A DNA stretch of 53,915 bases from an uncultured Hellea sp. (lineage in GTDB: Bacteria > Pseudomonadota > Alphaproteobacteria > Caulobacterales > Maricaulaceae), in assembly GCA_938007935.1 (NCBI GenBank), contig CALLMD010000014.1:1-53915 (forward strand). Reading direction: 5' to 3'. The notes beneath the pieces were generated by a model that saw nothing but the letters and a program-made list of their open reading frames with translations, was not told where the DNA came from and did no database searches. Both the position numbers and the translations under genes were made by a program. Positions 32,345 through 41,853 of this stretch are shown piece by piece (the first letter of the stretch is position 1; the number at the start of each line of letters is the position of its first letter).

Positions 32345-33052
32345 CTATTGTTTTGCTTTGAAATCGTCTCTTTCTTGAAGACGCCTTCGGGCAAGAAACA
32401 TTATGGCCACGATTATCAAGGCAAGAGCAACAAAACCAACTGTTATTGATTTTCCTTCAGAGCCTGAAATAACGCCCTGCGCGACCAAAGAAACAACTGC
32501 TATTTTGGGGATAATGCCTAGGCCTGTACCAAGAGCAAAAGAAAGAAATTTCATTCTTGCAACCCCAGCCGCCATATTCACGAGAATGAATGGCCCAGTC
32601 GGCACAAACCTAACTGCAAAACTTGTCACAAATCCATTTTCGCGAACAACGTTAATGATGCGGTTGACGATATGCCCGCCGTATCGCCGTAATCTTTCCG
32701 CACCCATCCAGCGCCCAAGCCAAAAATCAACCGATGCAGAAACCATAGTTGCAATCCAAGAATATATAGCCCCGTTCATGGGCCCAAAAGCCAGCACAAC
32801 ACCTGCAATAAGCGCCCATTGAGGCACTCCTATAAAGGCGGCAAAGACAAAGATGAGTATTGTGAGTGGTAATCCAAAGCCAGACTCATTCACGTGATTA
32901 AAGACTTTATAAACGTCCGATTCTAGCAATCCAAAGGACTCTTTACCAACTATTAAAATCAGGACGACCATTGCAAACATTGCCAAAAGCACGGCAAGAG
33001 CTCTTACCGCCTGCTTATCCATCTGTGTCACGAATGCCCAAAATGCTTTCAT
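32345..33052 (-). CDS. VTT (TVP38/TMEM64-like) membrane protein
   Basis: 235 aa with about six hydrophobic segments. The VTT core shows FVFAAFIGVPQWALIAGVVL, a DFWLGRWMGAERLRRYG segment and FAVRFVPTGPFILVNMAAG, with the R-x-x-P/G pattern of the DedA superfamily. Likely an inner-membrane lipid scramblase-like or ion-coupled protein; substrate unknown. Lies after the miaA terminator on the same strand. Confidence 0.8.
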   Translation of the reverse strand: MKAFWAFVTQMDKQAVRALAVLLAMFAMVVLILIVGKESFGLLESDVYKVFNHVNESGFGLPLTILIFVFAAFIGVPQWALIAGVVLAFGPMNGAIYSWIATMVSASVDFWLGRWMGAERLRRYGGHIVNRIINVVRENGFVTSFAVRFVPTGPFILVNMAAGVARMKFLSFALGTGLGIIPKIAVVSLVAQGVISGSEGKSITVGFVALALIIVAIMFLARRRLQERDDFKAKQ

Positions 33053-33100
33053 AAAACCCGCATACAGCCAAAGCAGGCAGATGAATAATGAATTTACGGC

Positions 33101-33135
33101 AAAAAAAGAGATGCCTCTTCGAAGAAAGGCATCTC
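33101..33135 (-). terminator. Rho-independent terminator after miaA
   Basis: On the minus strand GAGATGCCT and AGGCATCTC (33135-33127 with 33116-33108) form a perfect 9-bp stem, followed by seven T residues (33107-33101). It ends the degP/serB/miaA transcript before the VTT gene. Confidence 0.9.
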
Positions 33136-33211
33136 ACACCAAAAACAGGTAAGTTACGCATGACTGTTCCCGAAGGAACAACAATAGCATTATTTACCTT
33201 TTGTTAAGCCG

Positions 33212-34129
33212 TCAATCAGTTTTAAGGTATAAATTTTCCTCAAATACCTTTTTTTGGGCATTATTTGTTATTTTAAGCCAGTTTTCACCTTGTCCTCTAA
33301 ACCAAGTATATTGTCGTTTGGCTAAGCGGCGCGTATCTCGGCTCGCCATTTCAATTGACTCATGCAAATTTGCGGCCCCTTTAATATACGGCCCTAATTG
33401 CTGTAATCCAATGGCCTTCATCATAGGCAAAACCGAGTCATACCCTTTTGCAAATACGGCTTTAGCCTCCTCAAGCCCTCCATTATCAATCATATTGGCA
33501 AAACGCGCATTGATACGTTCATATAAGCCCGCACGTTCTGGCAATAGCACAGCACATTTACAAAATTGTCTCGGAATAATTGGCCGCGTATTAGACTGCC
33601 AATCTGTTAGGGTGCGCCCTGTTTCTTCATAAACAGACAATATCCGTGTTAGGCGCTGTGGGTCATTGCCTAAGACCCGCGCCGTTGCGAGAGGATCAAT
33701 ATGCTCAGCTTCCGTCCTTAAATATGCGATGCCACGTTCATCAAGCATGTGCTGGATTTTTTTATGCACGCCCTCCGATATAGATGGCACTTCGGCGAGC
33801 CCATCCATAAGCGCTTTGAAATAAAGACCTGTCCCCCCGGCCAAAATAGGCATCACATCTCGGGCCAAGCAATCCAATATTATAGGCTGTACTTCACGAA
33901 GCCATTGCCCCGTAGAATAGCGCACATCGCCTGCAACATGACCAAATAAGTGATGCGGAATGCCTTGCATCTCTTGCATGGTTGGACGTGCAGATAAAAT
34001 TTGCAAATCACCATAGACCTGCATGGCATCGGCATTAATGATTTCCCCGCTATATTTTTTGGCTATCTCAATCGCCCAAGCGCTTTTCCCGCTCGCAGTT
34101 GGTCCTGCGATGCAAATTATGGGTTTCAT
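33212..34129 (-). CDS. miaA: tRNA dimethylallyltransferase MiaA
   Basis: 305 aa. P-loop GPTASGKS at residues 9-16, an INADAMQVYGDL segment with the catalytic Asp, PILAGGTGLYFKALMDGL, and the tRNA-contacting RRLAKRQYTWFRGQ near the C-terminus. Adds the isopentenyl group to A37 of tRNAs reading UNN codons. Starts three bases after the serB stop. Confidence 0.96.
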   Translation of the reverse strand: MKPIICIAGPTASGKSAWAIEIAKKYSGEIINADAMQVYGDLQILSARPTMQEMQGIPHHLFGHVAGDVRYSTGQWLREVQPIILDCLARDVMPILAGGTGLYFKALMDGLAEVPSISEGVHKKIQHMLDERGIAYLRTEAEHIDPLATARVLGNDPQRLTRILSVYEETGRTLTDWQSNTRPIIPRQFCKCAVLLPERAGLYERINARFANMIDNGGLEEAKAVFAKGYDSVLPMMKAIGLQQLGPYIKGAANLHESIEMASRDTRRLAKRQYTWFRGQGENWLKITNNAQKKVFEENLYLKTD

Positions 34130-34132
34130 GAG

Positions 34133-35011
34133 CTAATGTACGAAATCAGGGTCCGCATATCCTTGAAAATAAAGCGCTGTTGTTAAATCCGTATAATTAA
34201 TCGCGCAATGTGCCGCCGCGGCAACAGCAGGCTTGGCATAATAAGCAACACCTAATCCAGCAGCCGTAATCATAGCTAAATCATTAGCGCCATCCCCAAT
34301 TGCGATAGCGTTACTTGGGCCTTTAATTTGCGCACTATGATCTTTCAAAGCCTCAAGTTTGGCCTCGCGTCCTAATATAGGAAGACCAACCTGACCTGTT
34401 AATACACCATCGCCCTCAATGAGCGTATTGGCCTGATGCGCGTCAAATCCACAAGCCTGAGCCACTTTCCCCGTAAAGAATGTAAAACCACCGGAAACGA
34501 TAACCGTTTTTGCGCCATTAGCTTTCATGGTTTGACATAAAGTACGCGCACCTGGATTAAGATGAATACGCTGATCAAAACAGGTTTGAAGCACCGATAA
34601 GTCCAATCCTTTCAGCAAGCCTACCCGTTCTTTTAACGCACCATCAAATCCGATTTCACCGCGCATTGCGCGCTCAGTGATTGCGCTAACCCGGTCCTTA
34701 ACCCCGGCAAAATCAGCCAATTCGTCAATACATTCCTGACCAATCAAAGTGCTATCCATGTCACAAATTAAAAGCCCCTTCCGTCTATTTTGTGTACATT
34801 GAATCGAAACATCAGCCTTAATGTTTTCTTGCCCAAGAGCATCCAGCAGATCCACTTGTGACATATCTGAGAGAATAGAGGCCTCGAAAGCTTTATGTTC
34901 AGACAAAACTTTGATGTCCTCTAATTCAGGAATGACGCCTAAAGCCTTATCAAAAGCCAAGGCATCTTTAGCCCCCAACACAAGGGTTACCACACGGTTC
35001 GTATTCGTCAT
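34133..35011 (-). CDS. serB: Phosphoserine phosphatase SerB
   Basis: 292 aa. N-terminal regulatory region (about 1-75), then the HAD core: D-x-D-S-T in ICDMDSTLIGQE, motif II Ser in VIVSGGFTFF, and motif III/IV in AIGDGANDLAMI. Removes phosphate from phosphoserine in the last step of serine synthesis. It lies between the degP-like protease and miaA, co-directional. Confidence 0.95.
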   Translation of the reverse strand: MTNTNRVVTLVLGAKDALAFDKALGVIPELEDIKVLSEHKAFEASILSDMSQVDLLDALGQENIKADVSIQCTQNRRKGLLICDMDSTLIGQECIDELADFAGVKDRVSAITERAMRGEIGFDGALKERVGLLKGLDLSVLQTCFDQRIHLNPGARTLCQTMKANGAKTVIVSGGFTFFTGKVAQACGFDAHQANTLIEGDGVLTGQVGLPILGREAKLEALKDHSAQIKGPSNAIAIGDGANDLAMITAAGLGVAYYAKPAVAAAAHCAINYTDLTTALYFQGYADPDFVH

Positions 35012-35044
35012 GATGTACTCGTTTGGATATGCGGGGCGAGGAAA

Positions 35045-36463
35045 CTAAATCGTGAGTGCATAAAATATAAAATTACCACGACGATTAATCAGAATGGTTA
35101 CAGGACGGTCTAACTCTTTTGCGGCCTCCATAGCCTCCTCGAACTCTTTGGGAGATGTCACAGCCTCGAAACCAACTTCCTCAATGATATCTCCATTTAA
35201 GATCTTTCCGCTCGCCTCAGCTTTTTTATCAACCTTGACAACCCGAACGCCTTTGACTTCATCTTTAATACGGTATTTCTTTCGGTTAGCGTCCGATAAA
35301 GCCTCAACCGAAATGCCCATGGCGACACGGTCAACATCCGCCTCTTCTTTTTCGCGGCGCTTACGTTCGTCTTCAGTAACTTTTTCTTTCAGGCGTTCAA
35401 TCGTGACATTAGCGACTTTCTTTTTTCTTCGCCGAATATAGGTCACGTCCAAAACTTCATCAATTTTGGCTTCAGCTATTTTGCGCGAAAGCAATCTGGA
35501 GCTTTCGAGTTTTTCACCGCCAAGCTCAACAATCAGATCGCCTTTTTTCAGACCTGCTTTTTCAGCTGGTGAGTCTTTCACGATAGTTGTGATCAGCGCG
35601 CCATAGGCACTATCAAGACCGTAGCTTTTCGCGATAGCCGGGCTTACTTTTTGAGGCCGCACTCCGAGAAACCCTCGGCGCGTTTCACCATATTGTCGTA
35701 ATTGATCGACAACTGAACTTGCAAGGTCAGCGGAAACAGAAAAACTGATGCCGACACTCCCGCCAGTGGGTGAGATAATAGCTGTATTTACGCCGATAAC
35801 TTCACCCTCCATATTAAAGAGAGGCCCGCCTGAGTTACCTTTATTGATCGCAACATCAGTTTGGATGAAATCATCATAAGACCCATGAGAAATATCTCGA
35901 TTTCGGGCTGATATAATCCCCGCCGCAACGGAGCCTGCATATCCAAAGGGATTACCGATAGCCATAACCCATTCACCGACTTCCGCGGCGTCTGAGTCGC
36001 CAAATTTTACAAATGGCATGTCCTTGCCTGTATCAATTTTTAAAAGCGCTATATCGGTCGCAGGATCGCGGCCTAAAAGTTCGGCTTCAAAAGTATCACC
36101 ATTAGGAAATGTAACTTCGATGAGATCAGCCCCCTCAATAACGTGGTTATTGGTGACGATAAATCCGTCTTTATCGATGACAAAGCCAGACCCCAATGAT
36201 TTTGACACGCGGCCTGAACCATCAGCTCCACCGCCAAAAAAATCATTGAACCGTTCAAGCGGAGACCCTTTCGGGAAAGCGGGGGCGTCATCAGTACTCA
36301 CCTCAACAGTTTGAGCCGTTGATATATTAACGACAGAGGGCGACAATTGCTTTGCAAGGTCGGTAAATCCATCTGGTACGCCGCGCGCCTGCGCAGGCGT
36401 AGGCAGAGTGACTGCCGATACACACGCTGCTAAGACCAATGAGAGAGTCAGTTTCTTAATCAT
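35045..36463 (-). CDS. DegP/HtrA-family periplasmic serine protease
   Basis: 472 aa from ATG 36463, which gives a normal signal peptide (KKLTLSLVLAACVSAVTLP, cleavage near AQA); a longer frame to 36496 adds a prefix. Trypsin-like triad: His in FIVTNNHVIEG, Asp in ATDIALLKI, Ser in NKGNSGGPLF. Two PDZ domains follow (about 265-350 and 380-470). Degrades or refolds damaged envelope proteins. Confidence 0.94.
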   Translation of the reverse strand: MIKKLTLSLVLAACVSAVTLPTPAQARGVPDGFTDLAKQLSPSVVNISTAQTVEVSTDDAPAFPKGSPLERFNDFFGGGADGSGRVSKSLGSGFVIDKDGFIVTNNHVIEGADLIEVTFPNGDTFEAELLGRDPATDIALLKIDTGKDMPFVKFGDSDAAEVGEWVMAIGNPFGYAGSVAAGIISARNRDISHGSYDDFIQTDVAINKGNSGGPLFNMEGEVIGVNTAIISPTGGSVGISFSVSADLASSVVDQLRQYGETRRGFLGVRPQKVSPAIAKSYGLDSAYGALITTIVKDSPAEKAGLKKGDLIVELGGEKLESSRLLSRKIAEAKIDEVLDVTYIRRRKKKVANVTIERLKEKVTEDERKRREKEEADVDRVAMGISVEALSDANRKKYRIKDEVKGVRVVKVDKKAEASGKILNGDIIEEVGFEAVTSPKEFEEAMEAAKELDRPVTILINRRGNFIFYALTI

Positions 36464-36538
36464 AGCGCACCGTAACCAATTTAAATAATTTGCCAAGTCA
36501 CACTATCAGATGTCTAAGTTAAATTTCACTCAAAAATT

Positions 36539-37306
36539 CTACTTGCCTTGCCAATTCGGCTTTCTCTTTTCAGTGAATGCAGCTATGCCTTCATAGGCAT
36601 CCTCACTACTTCGCCATTTTGCAAATTCTGGGTAACTCTCTTGAGCGTTTAGAGCCGCTTCGAGAGTACTCTCCTCTAACCCACGCTGAACTGTCATTTT
36701 CGACGCCTGCACCGATAGCGGCGCGCCTGCTAAAATATCATCACACCATTTTTGAACAGCTGAGTTAAGCTGCTCAGCAGGGACAACTTCATTGACAAAA
36801 CCTAAGCGATAACCGTCTTCAGCACTTATACGCCGAGATGATAAAATTAGTCCCATCGCATTTTTAAGACCTATTTGGCGCGGCAGGCGGTGAAGACCAC
36901 CGCCTAGCGCAACAGCGCCGACTTTAGGCTCAGGCAACCCGAAACTCGCTGTTTCTGAGGCCACGATAATATCGCAAGCCAAAGCTACTTCAAAACCGCC
37001 GCCAAGCGCAAAGCCATTTACGGCAGCAATAACAGGTTTAGGCAGATCAAATCGGTTTATCAGGCCAGCATATCCGCCTTCAGGATAATTCTTGCCAAGG
37101 CCTGATTTTAAATCGCTTCCTGCGCAAAAGGCGCGATCACCAGCGCCCGTGATAACAGCAATATATTGGCTATCGTCAGCGGCAAATTCATCAAAGACCT
37201 CTTGAAGACTTTGATGCATAACAGGCGTGATTGAATTCATCTGATCAACACGGTTAATCAGGATACGGGTTATAAAACCATCTTTAACAGCCTCAATATC
37301 GGCCAT
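36539..37306 (-). CDS. Enoyl-CoA hydratase/isomerase (crotonase) family enzyme
   Basis: 255 aa. Oxyanion-hole segment FCAGSDLKSG, the first catalytic-type Glu in LGGGFEVALACD, and the second in GLPEPKVGAVALGG, so both hydratase acids are present. Probably hydrates an enoyl-CoA formed from a substrate activated by the CoA ligases of this cluster. Last gene of the leftward catabolic operon; it starts on the stop of the Rieske gene. Confidence 0.88.
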   Translation of the reverse strand: MADIEAVKDGFITRILINRVDQMNSITPVMHQSLQEVFDEFAADDSQYIAVITGAGDRAFCAGSDLKSGLGKNYPEGGYAGLINRFDLPKPVIAAVNGFALGGGFEVALACDIIVASETASFGLPEPKVGAVALGGGLHRLPRQIGLKNAMGLILSSRRISAEDGYRLGFVNEVVPAEQLNSAVQKWCDDILAGAPLSVQASKMTVQRGLEESTLEAALNAQESYPEFAKWRSSEDAYEGIAAFTEKRKPNWQGK

Positions 37307-38421
37307 TAACTTGCCTTTTTATCGATCTTCAGCTTCGTAATTTTCTTGCCGCCGTCGCTTTCCCATTCGGCGTAAAACTGCGCAAAGAATTTCCGAAATG
37401 GCAGGATGGGGCCATCGCCATCGCATATGCTTGGCTTAGGTTGATATTTTTGACGATCCCAAACAACTTTATCTTGGTCGAGTTGTTTACAAATCTCGCG
37501 GCGCATGGCTTTGGCAAGGTTCGCCATAGGCCCCTCAGCTTCGGATTTGGGCTGTGTGAAAGCAAATCGAATATGGGTGCGCTCTTGGTCAATCGGCGTA
37601 ATGCCTGCCACCATAAGCGTTTCAGATATACCTGAAAACTTTGTCCAGCTCTGTCCCGCGCCAACAGTCCCATATGCAATCGTACCGTCTACAACCCCTT
37701 TTGGCGTTGGCATCTTGGCCTCAACACTTGCTGAGCGCTTATGCCCATCAAATTCAAAATCATAATCCGGGAAACTATCTGTGCCATGAATATATTTGAA
37801 ATGGGCCGCATCAACGCCATTTTCAGCCATATTTTGAACAGGACCATGCACTATCCATTCATATTTTTTATAATCCGTCCAGTCAGGATCATGAACTTGA
37901 TCGAAGCTTTCAGGCTGCCACTTGGGCGCCTCGTTAAAGGGATGATACCAAACAAGAATTTGCTGATTACTTTCAATAACTTTCCACTGCGCTTCGCAGG
38001 GTCGTGCAGCTGAAGGCGGTATTTTCTTTGCGTATGGTACGGCTGTTACCGCGCCCTCTTCATTATACTCCCAAGCATGGAACGGACACTCAAGTGAGTT
38101 ACCTTTCACACGTCCCCCATAGCCCATATGCGCGCCTAGATGCTTGCAATAAGCGTCAATCACACGGGCCTGACCGTCCTCACCACGCCAAAGCACCAGA
38201 TCTTTGCCAAAATAATATAACGGCTTAACTTCGCCTTTTTCGAGCTCATCAGAATAAGCGACCATAAACCAGCCAAAAGGTAGCGGAAGCGTATCAAGAT
38301 TACGCTCTTTAACCGTGGCGCGATTTTCAACAGGATTCATACGCCAAGCCGTTAGCTCTTCACCGCGAAGACCTTCAAGTTGCGCCCAAACGGCGACATG
38401 GGATGTTGTATTGGAGGTCAT
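37306..38421 (-). CDS. Rieske non-haem iron oxygenase (KshA-like)
   Basis: 371 aa. Rieske 2Fe-2S site C-x-H (YCKHLGAHMG) and C-x2-H (ECPFHAWEYN). The catalytic iron site is in MAENGVDAAHFKYIHG (Asp and two His), and a C-terminal DQDKVVWDRQKYQPKP motif resembles 3-ketosteroid 9-alpha-hydroxylase. Oxygenates a ring substrate using electrons from a separate reductase, which is not in the window. Overlaps the amidohydrolase by 4 bases. Confidence 0.88.
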   Translation of the reverse strand: MTSNTTSHVAVWAQLEGLRGEELTAWRMNPVENRATVKERNLDTLPLPFGWFMVAYSDELEKGEVKPLYYFGKDLVLWRGEDGQARVIDAYCKHLGAHMGYGGRVKGNSLECPFHAWEYNEEGAVTAVPYAKKIPPSAARPCEAQWKVIESNQQILVWYHPFNEAPKWQPESFDQVHDPDWTDYKKYEWIVHGPVQNMAENGVDAAHFKYIHGTDSFPDYDFEFDGHKRSASVEAKMPTPKGVVDGTIAYGTVGAGQSWTKFSGISETLMVAGITPIDQERTHIRFAFTQPKSEAEGPMANLAKAMRREICKQLDQDKVVWDRQKYQPKPSICDGDGPILPFRKFFAQFYAEWESDGGKKITKLKIDKKAS

Positions 38422-39299
38422 GATTTATCTCCTAGATTAAATACTCTTACTGCATTTCCTCGTAAAAATTTCGGCCAGACATTATTTTTAAAAGGTACAT
38501 TTTCCATATCCTTAAAAATGCGCTCAAGGCTAAGCCCCATAGGGAAATAACCTGCATAAATAATTTTATCTGCGCCGCGAGAATTCGCGTAATTAATGAT
38601 AGATTTTGGATAATGTTTCGGTGCAAAGGCTGATGTCGAATAATAAAGGTTCGGATACTTAATCATCAGCTTCACGGCCAAATCTTCCCAAGGTTCAGCC
38701 CCGTGGCGCATAACGACCTTAAGCTCTGGAAAGAACCAGCAGACTTCATCTAAGTGCTCAACTTTTTGCGTCTCCATAGGAATACGGGGCCCGGGTACAC
38801 CGACATTTAAAACAATCGGAATACCAAGCTCTACGCAACAAGCATAAAGCGGGTACATACGCGCATCATTAATAGGCACCTGCGGACAGGTTCCCGCTGG
38901 GAAAACAGAGACTGATTTAATGCCATATTCCGCATGCAAGCGTTTGACGCGCCTGACTTCCTCCATTCCGTTATTCGGGTTACAAGGTACGTCGAAGAAA
39001 AACCGCTTTGGATAATCTTTTGCGGCCTGCCGAGATGTATCATCTTCGTTAAAGCCTACCATCGCCATGTCGATATTATGCTTATCCATTTGCTCTACAG
39101 TCCAACCAACAAAATCAGAGACATCAGAAGAGGCTTCGGGAATATCTTTGAACATATATTGCGCAGGCATTTTAAACATGTCTCGGCTCTGCTGATCATT
39201 CAGCAAAGGCCGAAAACTTTCATACCAGCCTGACCTATCCGCATGCGTTGGAATACCGAGCATCGTATCAATGATCTTGATATCTTTTGAATAACCCAT
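38418..39299 (-). CDS. Amidohydrolase-2 superfamily protein
   Basis: 293 aa, TIM-barrel amidohydrolase. Recognisable segments: KIIDTMLGIPTH at the first strand, IPIVLNVGVPGP, a MRHGAEPWEDLA motif with a strand-end His, and a closing KFLRGNAVRVFNL. The usual H-x-H after the first strand is not evident (DTML instead), a deviation I associate with a subgroup found in catabolic clusters; ring-cleavage hydrolase or decarboxylase roles are possible. Between a CoA ligase and a Rieske oxygenase. Confidence 0.75.
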   Translation of the reverse strand: MGYSKDIKIIDTMLGIPTHADRSGWYESFRPLLNDQQSRDMFKMPAQYMFKDIPEASSDVSDFVGWTVEQMDKHNIDMAMVGFNEDDTSRQAAKDYPKRFFFDVPCNPNNGMEEVRRVKRLHAEYGIKSVSVFPAGTCPQVPINDARMYPLYACCVELGIPIVLNVGVPGPRIPMETQKVEHLDEVCWFFPELKVVMRHGAEPWEDLAVKLMIKYPNLYYSTSAFAPKHYPKSIINYANSRGADKIIYAGYFPMGLSLERIFKDMENVPFKNNVWPKFLRGNAVRVFNLGDKS

Positions 39300-40948
39300 T
39301 ACGCGGCCTGCTCTTTTTGTTTGATGTCCAAATAGTCTTTGCGGACAAGATGTTTTTGGATTTTGCCCATCGCATTTAGCACAAAAGGCGTCTCTTGAAG
39401 CACAAAGTCTGTCGGAACTTTATAATCAGCTAAATTCTCTTTAGCAAAACTCTCAATATCCGCGAGAGACGTACCAGAGATAAGACGCATACTCGCGATA
39501 AGTCTCTCACCAAGGCGGTCATCTTCGATCCCGAAAGTCGTAACCTGTAAAATGCCCGGATGACGGCTCAAAGCCTGTTCCACTTCGGCACAATAAATAT
39601 TTTCACCGCCCGATATCACCATGTCGGTTTTACGGTCGACGATGTAAATATAACCACTCTCATCCATACGGCCAATATCACCCGTTTTAAACCAAGGGCC
39701 AGAAAAAGAGGCAGCGGTATCTTCGGGGCGGCCATAATAACATTGCATCAACGTTGCGCCTTTAGCCCAAATTTCTCCCACCGCACCCAGAGGTAGAGCC
39801 TTACCTTCATCGTCACTAATTTGAACATCAACCATAGGAAGTACATGCCCTGAAGCGCTCGGATTAGCGAGGAAGGCTTCGCCATTGGCTTGAGAAATCG
39901 CGCCGCAGGTTTCTGTCATGCCATAGCCCGCTCCAATAAAAGCTTTTGGAAAGGCGCGCCGAATTTCAGCTAATAAATTAATTGGGAGTGCCTGCCCTCC
40001 ACAGGAAATTGCCATCAAAGACGACAAATCATATTTTTTAAAATTTGGAGACCGCAAAACATCCCAATGCATTGTTGGTACGCCGCCAAAGCTCGTGACC
40101 TTCTCTTTCTCTATAAGCGCGAGCGCGGTATCAGCATCCCAGCGCTCCATTAAGACGAGTTTACCCCCCATTGCTAAAGCCGTTAGGAATACGGCACTAC
40201 ATCCGCTCGTATGAAATAATGGAAAGACAAGCAGCGAACATCCTTGCGGCATTTGTGAACGCAGAGTTTCAACATCTATTCCGTAAGCTGCTGCCATCTT
40301 TGAAAACACTGCCGCCATAGCCAGCTGCGTATTCATCATTCCTGTTATCAAGGCGCGATGCTGTATCGCGGCAGCTTTGGCCGTTCCTGTCGTACCTGAT
40401 GAGAAAAACATTGCGGCAAGGTCATCTGATGATCGTGTGGGAATTTTAAACTCTGCCCCTTCATTTGGAAAATCTGACGGCATTATCACAGGCAAGTTAC
40501 ATCCCGCCTCTTTTAGTTTTGAAAGACGTTTTTCATCCGCGATAATAAAAACGCAATCGGCGTCAGAAATGGCTCGCGCCATCACAGCCCCTGTGCCGCG
40601 GCTATTTATTAAAACGGCAACAGCGCCTGCATTTACAATCGCAACAAAGGCAATCATCCAATCAGGAGAGTTTTTCATGCAAATCGCGACTGAGTCGCCC
40701 GCTTTGATTTTTTGTTTTGTAAGAAGCCAAGAGGTCAAATGATCTGCCGCTTGAAAAAACGCGTCATAACTAAGTCGGCGCTCGCCCGAGACAATAAATT
40801 CTACATCACCAAAGCTCCGCGCACGATCAAAAACAGCGCTCATATTGTCAGGCGCATGTTTGAAAACACGAATGTCCCCTTGTGAAACAACCTCGAAAGG
40901 GGCTCCGGGGCTCATAAGGCCTTGAGTTATAGGATCAGCATCGCTCAT
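39299..40948 (-). CDS. AMP-dependent acyl-CoA ligase 1
   Basis: 549 aa. Adenylating motifs: SSGTTGTAKAA (phosphate loop), GYGMTETCG, TGDIGRMDESGYIYIVDR and the catalytic Lys in GKIQKHLVRKD. Activates a carboxylic acid to its CoA ester. First gene of the operon CoA ligase-amidohydrolase-Rieske-crotonase; a half-site and a full dyad shared with the 45.6 kb promoter lie upstream. Confidence 0.92.
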   Translation of the reverse strand: MSDADPITQGLMSPGAPFEVVSQGDIRVFKHAPDNMSAVFDRARSFGDVEFIVSGERRLSYDAFFQAADHLTSWLLTKQKIKAGDSVAICMKNSPDWMIAFVAIVNAGAVAVLINSRGTGAVMARAISDADCVFIIADEKRLSKLKEAGCNLPVIMPSDFPNEGAEFKIPTRSSDDLAAMFFSSGTTGTAKAAAIQHRALITGMMNTQLAMAAVFSKMAAAYGIDVETLRSQMPQGCSLLVFPLFHTSGCSAVFLTALAMGGKLVLMERWDADTALALIEKEKVTSFGGVPTMHWDVLRSPNFKKYDLSSLMAISCGGQALPINLLAEIRRAFPKAFIGAGYGMTETCGAISQANGEAFLANPSASGHVLPMVDVQISDDEGKALPLGAVGEIWAKGATLMQCYYGRPEDTAASFSGPWFKTGDIGRMDESGYIYIVDRKTDMVISGGENIYCAEVEQALSRHPGILQVTTFGIEDDRLGERLIASMRLISGTSLADIESFAKENLADYKVPTDFVLQETPFVLNAMGKIQKHLVRKDYLDIKQKEQAA

Positions 40949-40972
40949 TTCATCAGTTTTAAGCTCATATAT

Positions 40973-41041
40973 TACGCATTATTGAATTTCAACAGCAGTT
41001 CAATCTTATATTGCGTAAAAATATGGTTTATTTTCTACGCA
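40973..41041. promoter_or_regulatory. Shared dyad operator, site 1
   Basis: TGCGTA (41012-41017), 18 bases, then TACGCA (41036-41041), between the divergent CoA ligase 1 and SDR genes. With flanks, the left arm is ATTGCGTA and the right arm is the complement of AATGCGTA. An extra half-site TACGCATT lies at 40973-40980, 25 bases from the ligase start. The arms are spaced exactly as at 45593-45622. Confidence 0.75.
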
Positions 41042-41079
41042 TTGTGATTTACCCTTAAGAAAAGACAAAGGATGAATTT

Positions 41080-41844
41080 ATGGGGTCATTATCAGGAAAA
41101 ACCGCAATTGTCAGTGGTGGTAGCGACGGTATTGGACGCGCTATAGCGCAAAAACTTGCTCATGAAGGGGCGCATGTTGTGATCTGTGCCCGTAATTCAG
41201 AAAAAATCGACTCTACTGTCAACGACATCAAGGCCTCAGGCGGCTCCTGCGAAGGGTCTGTTTTAGATGTATCAGACGCACAGAGCTATGCCGAAATGAT
41301 CTCCAATGTGGCTAAAGATAAGGGTTTAGATATTTTAGTGAATAACGCCGCTCATGTCGGTATGGGCATGATTGCCGATACCGATCTTGATGGCTTTCAA
41401 GCCAACTTTCGAATCAATGTCGATGCCCCCTATATGGGCACACGCGCCGCAATGACGGCAATGGGTGATAAAGGCGGCAGTATAATAAATATCAGTTCCG
41501 TTAATGGTGACCGTGCCATGCAAGGCATGTCGGCTTATGGTGCCTCCAAAGCCGCCCTCACACACTTCACCCGCAATGCGGCCATGGAAGGCGCCCGTCA
41601 AGGCATACGCGTTAATGCCGTTACGCCGGGCCCCATTATGACGCCCGCAACCAAAGCGTGGTTTGACCATGACCCTGATGCAGGCGCGGCTATCGCCAAT
41701 GCAAATCCCATGGGCCGCATTGGAACACCCGAGGAAGTCGCCAATGTGGTGTTCTTCCTCGCCTCTGATGCCTCATCCTATGTAACAGGGGCGAGTATCC
41801 CTGTTGATGGCGGCAAAGCCAATGAACTCTACGTCCCTTCTTAG
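41080..41844 (+). CDS. Short-chain dehydrogenase/reductase 1
   Basis: 254 aa. N-terminal cofactor loop GGSDGIGRAIA, NNAAHVG, a catalytic Ser in NISSVNGD and Y-x3-K in AYGASKAAL, then VTPGPIMTP. Oxidises or reduces a hydroxyl/keto group with NAD(P)(H). Divergent from the leftward operon; a second SDR follows after 9 bases. Confidence 0.9.
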   Translation: MGSLSGKTAIVSGGSDGIGRAIAQKLAHEGAHVVICARNSEKIDSTVNDIKASGGSCEGSVLDVSDAQSYAEMISNVAKDKGLDILVNNAAHVGMGMIADTDLDGFQANFRINVDAPYMGTRAAMTAMGDKGGSIINISSVNGDRAMQGMSAYGASKAALTHFTRNAAMEGARQGIRVNAVTPGPIMTPATKAWFDHDPDAGAAIANANPMGRIGTPEEVANVVFFLASDASSYVTGASIPVDGGKANELYVPS

Positions 41845-41853
41845 GATATAAAC

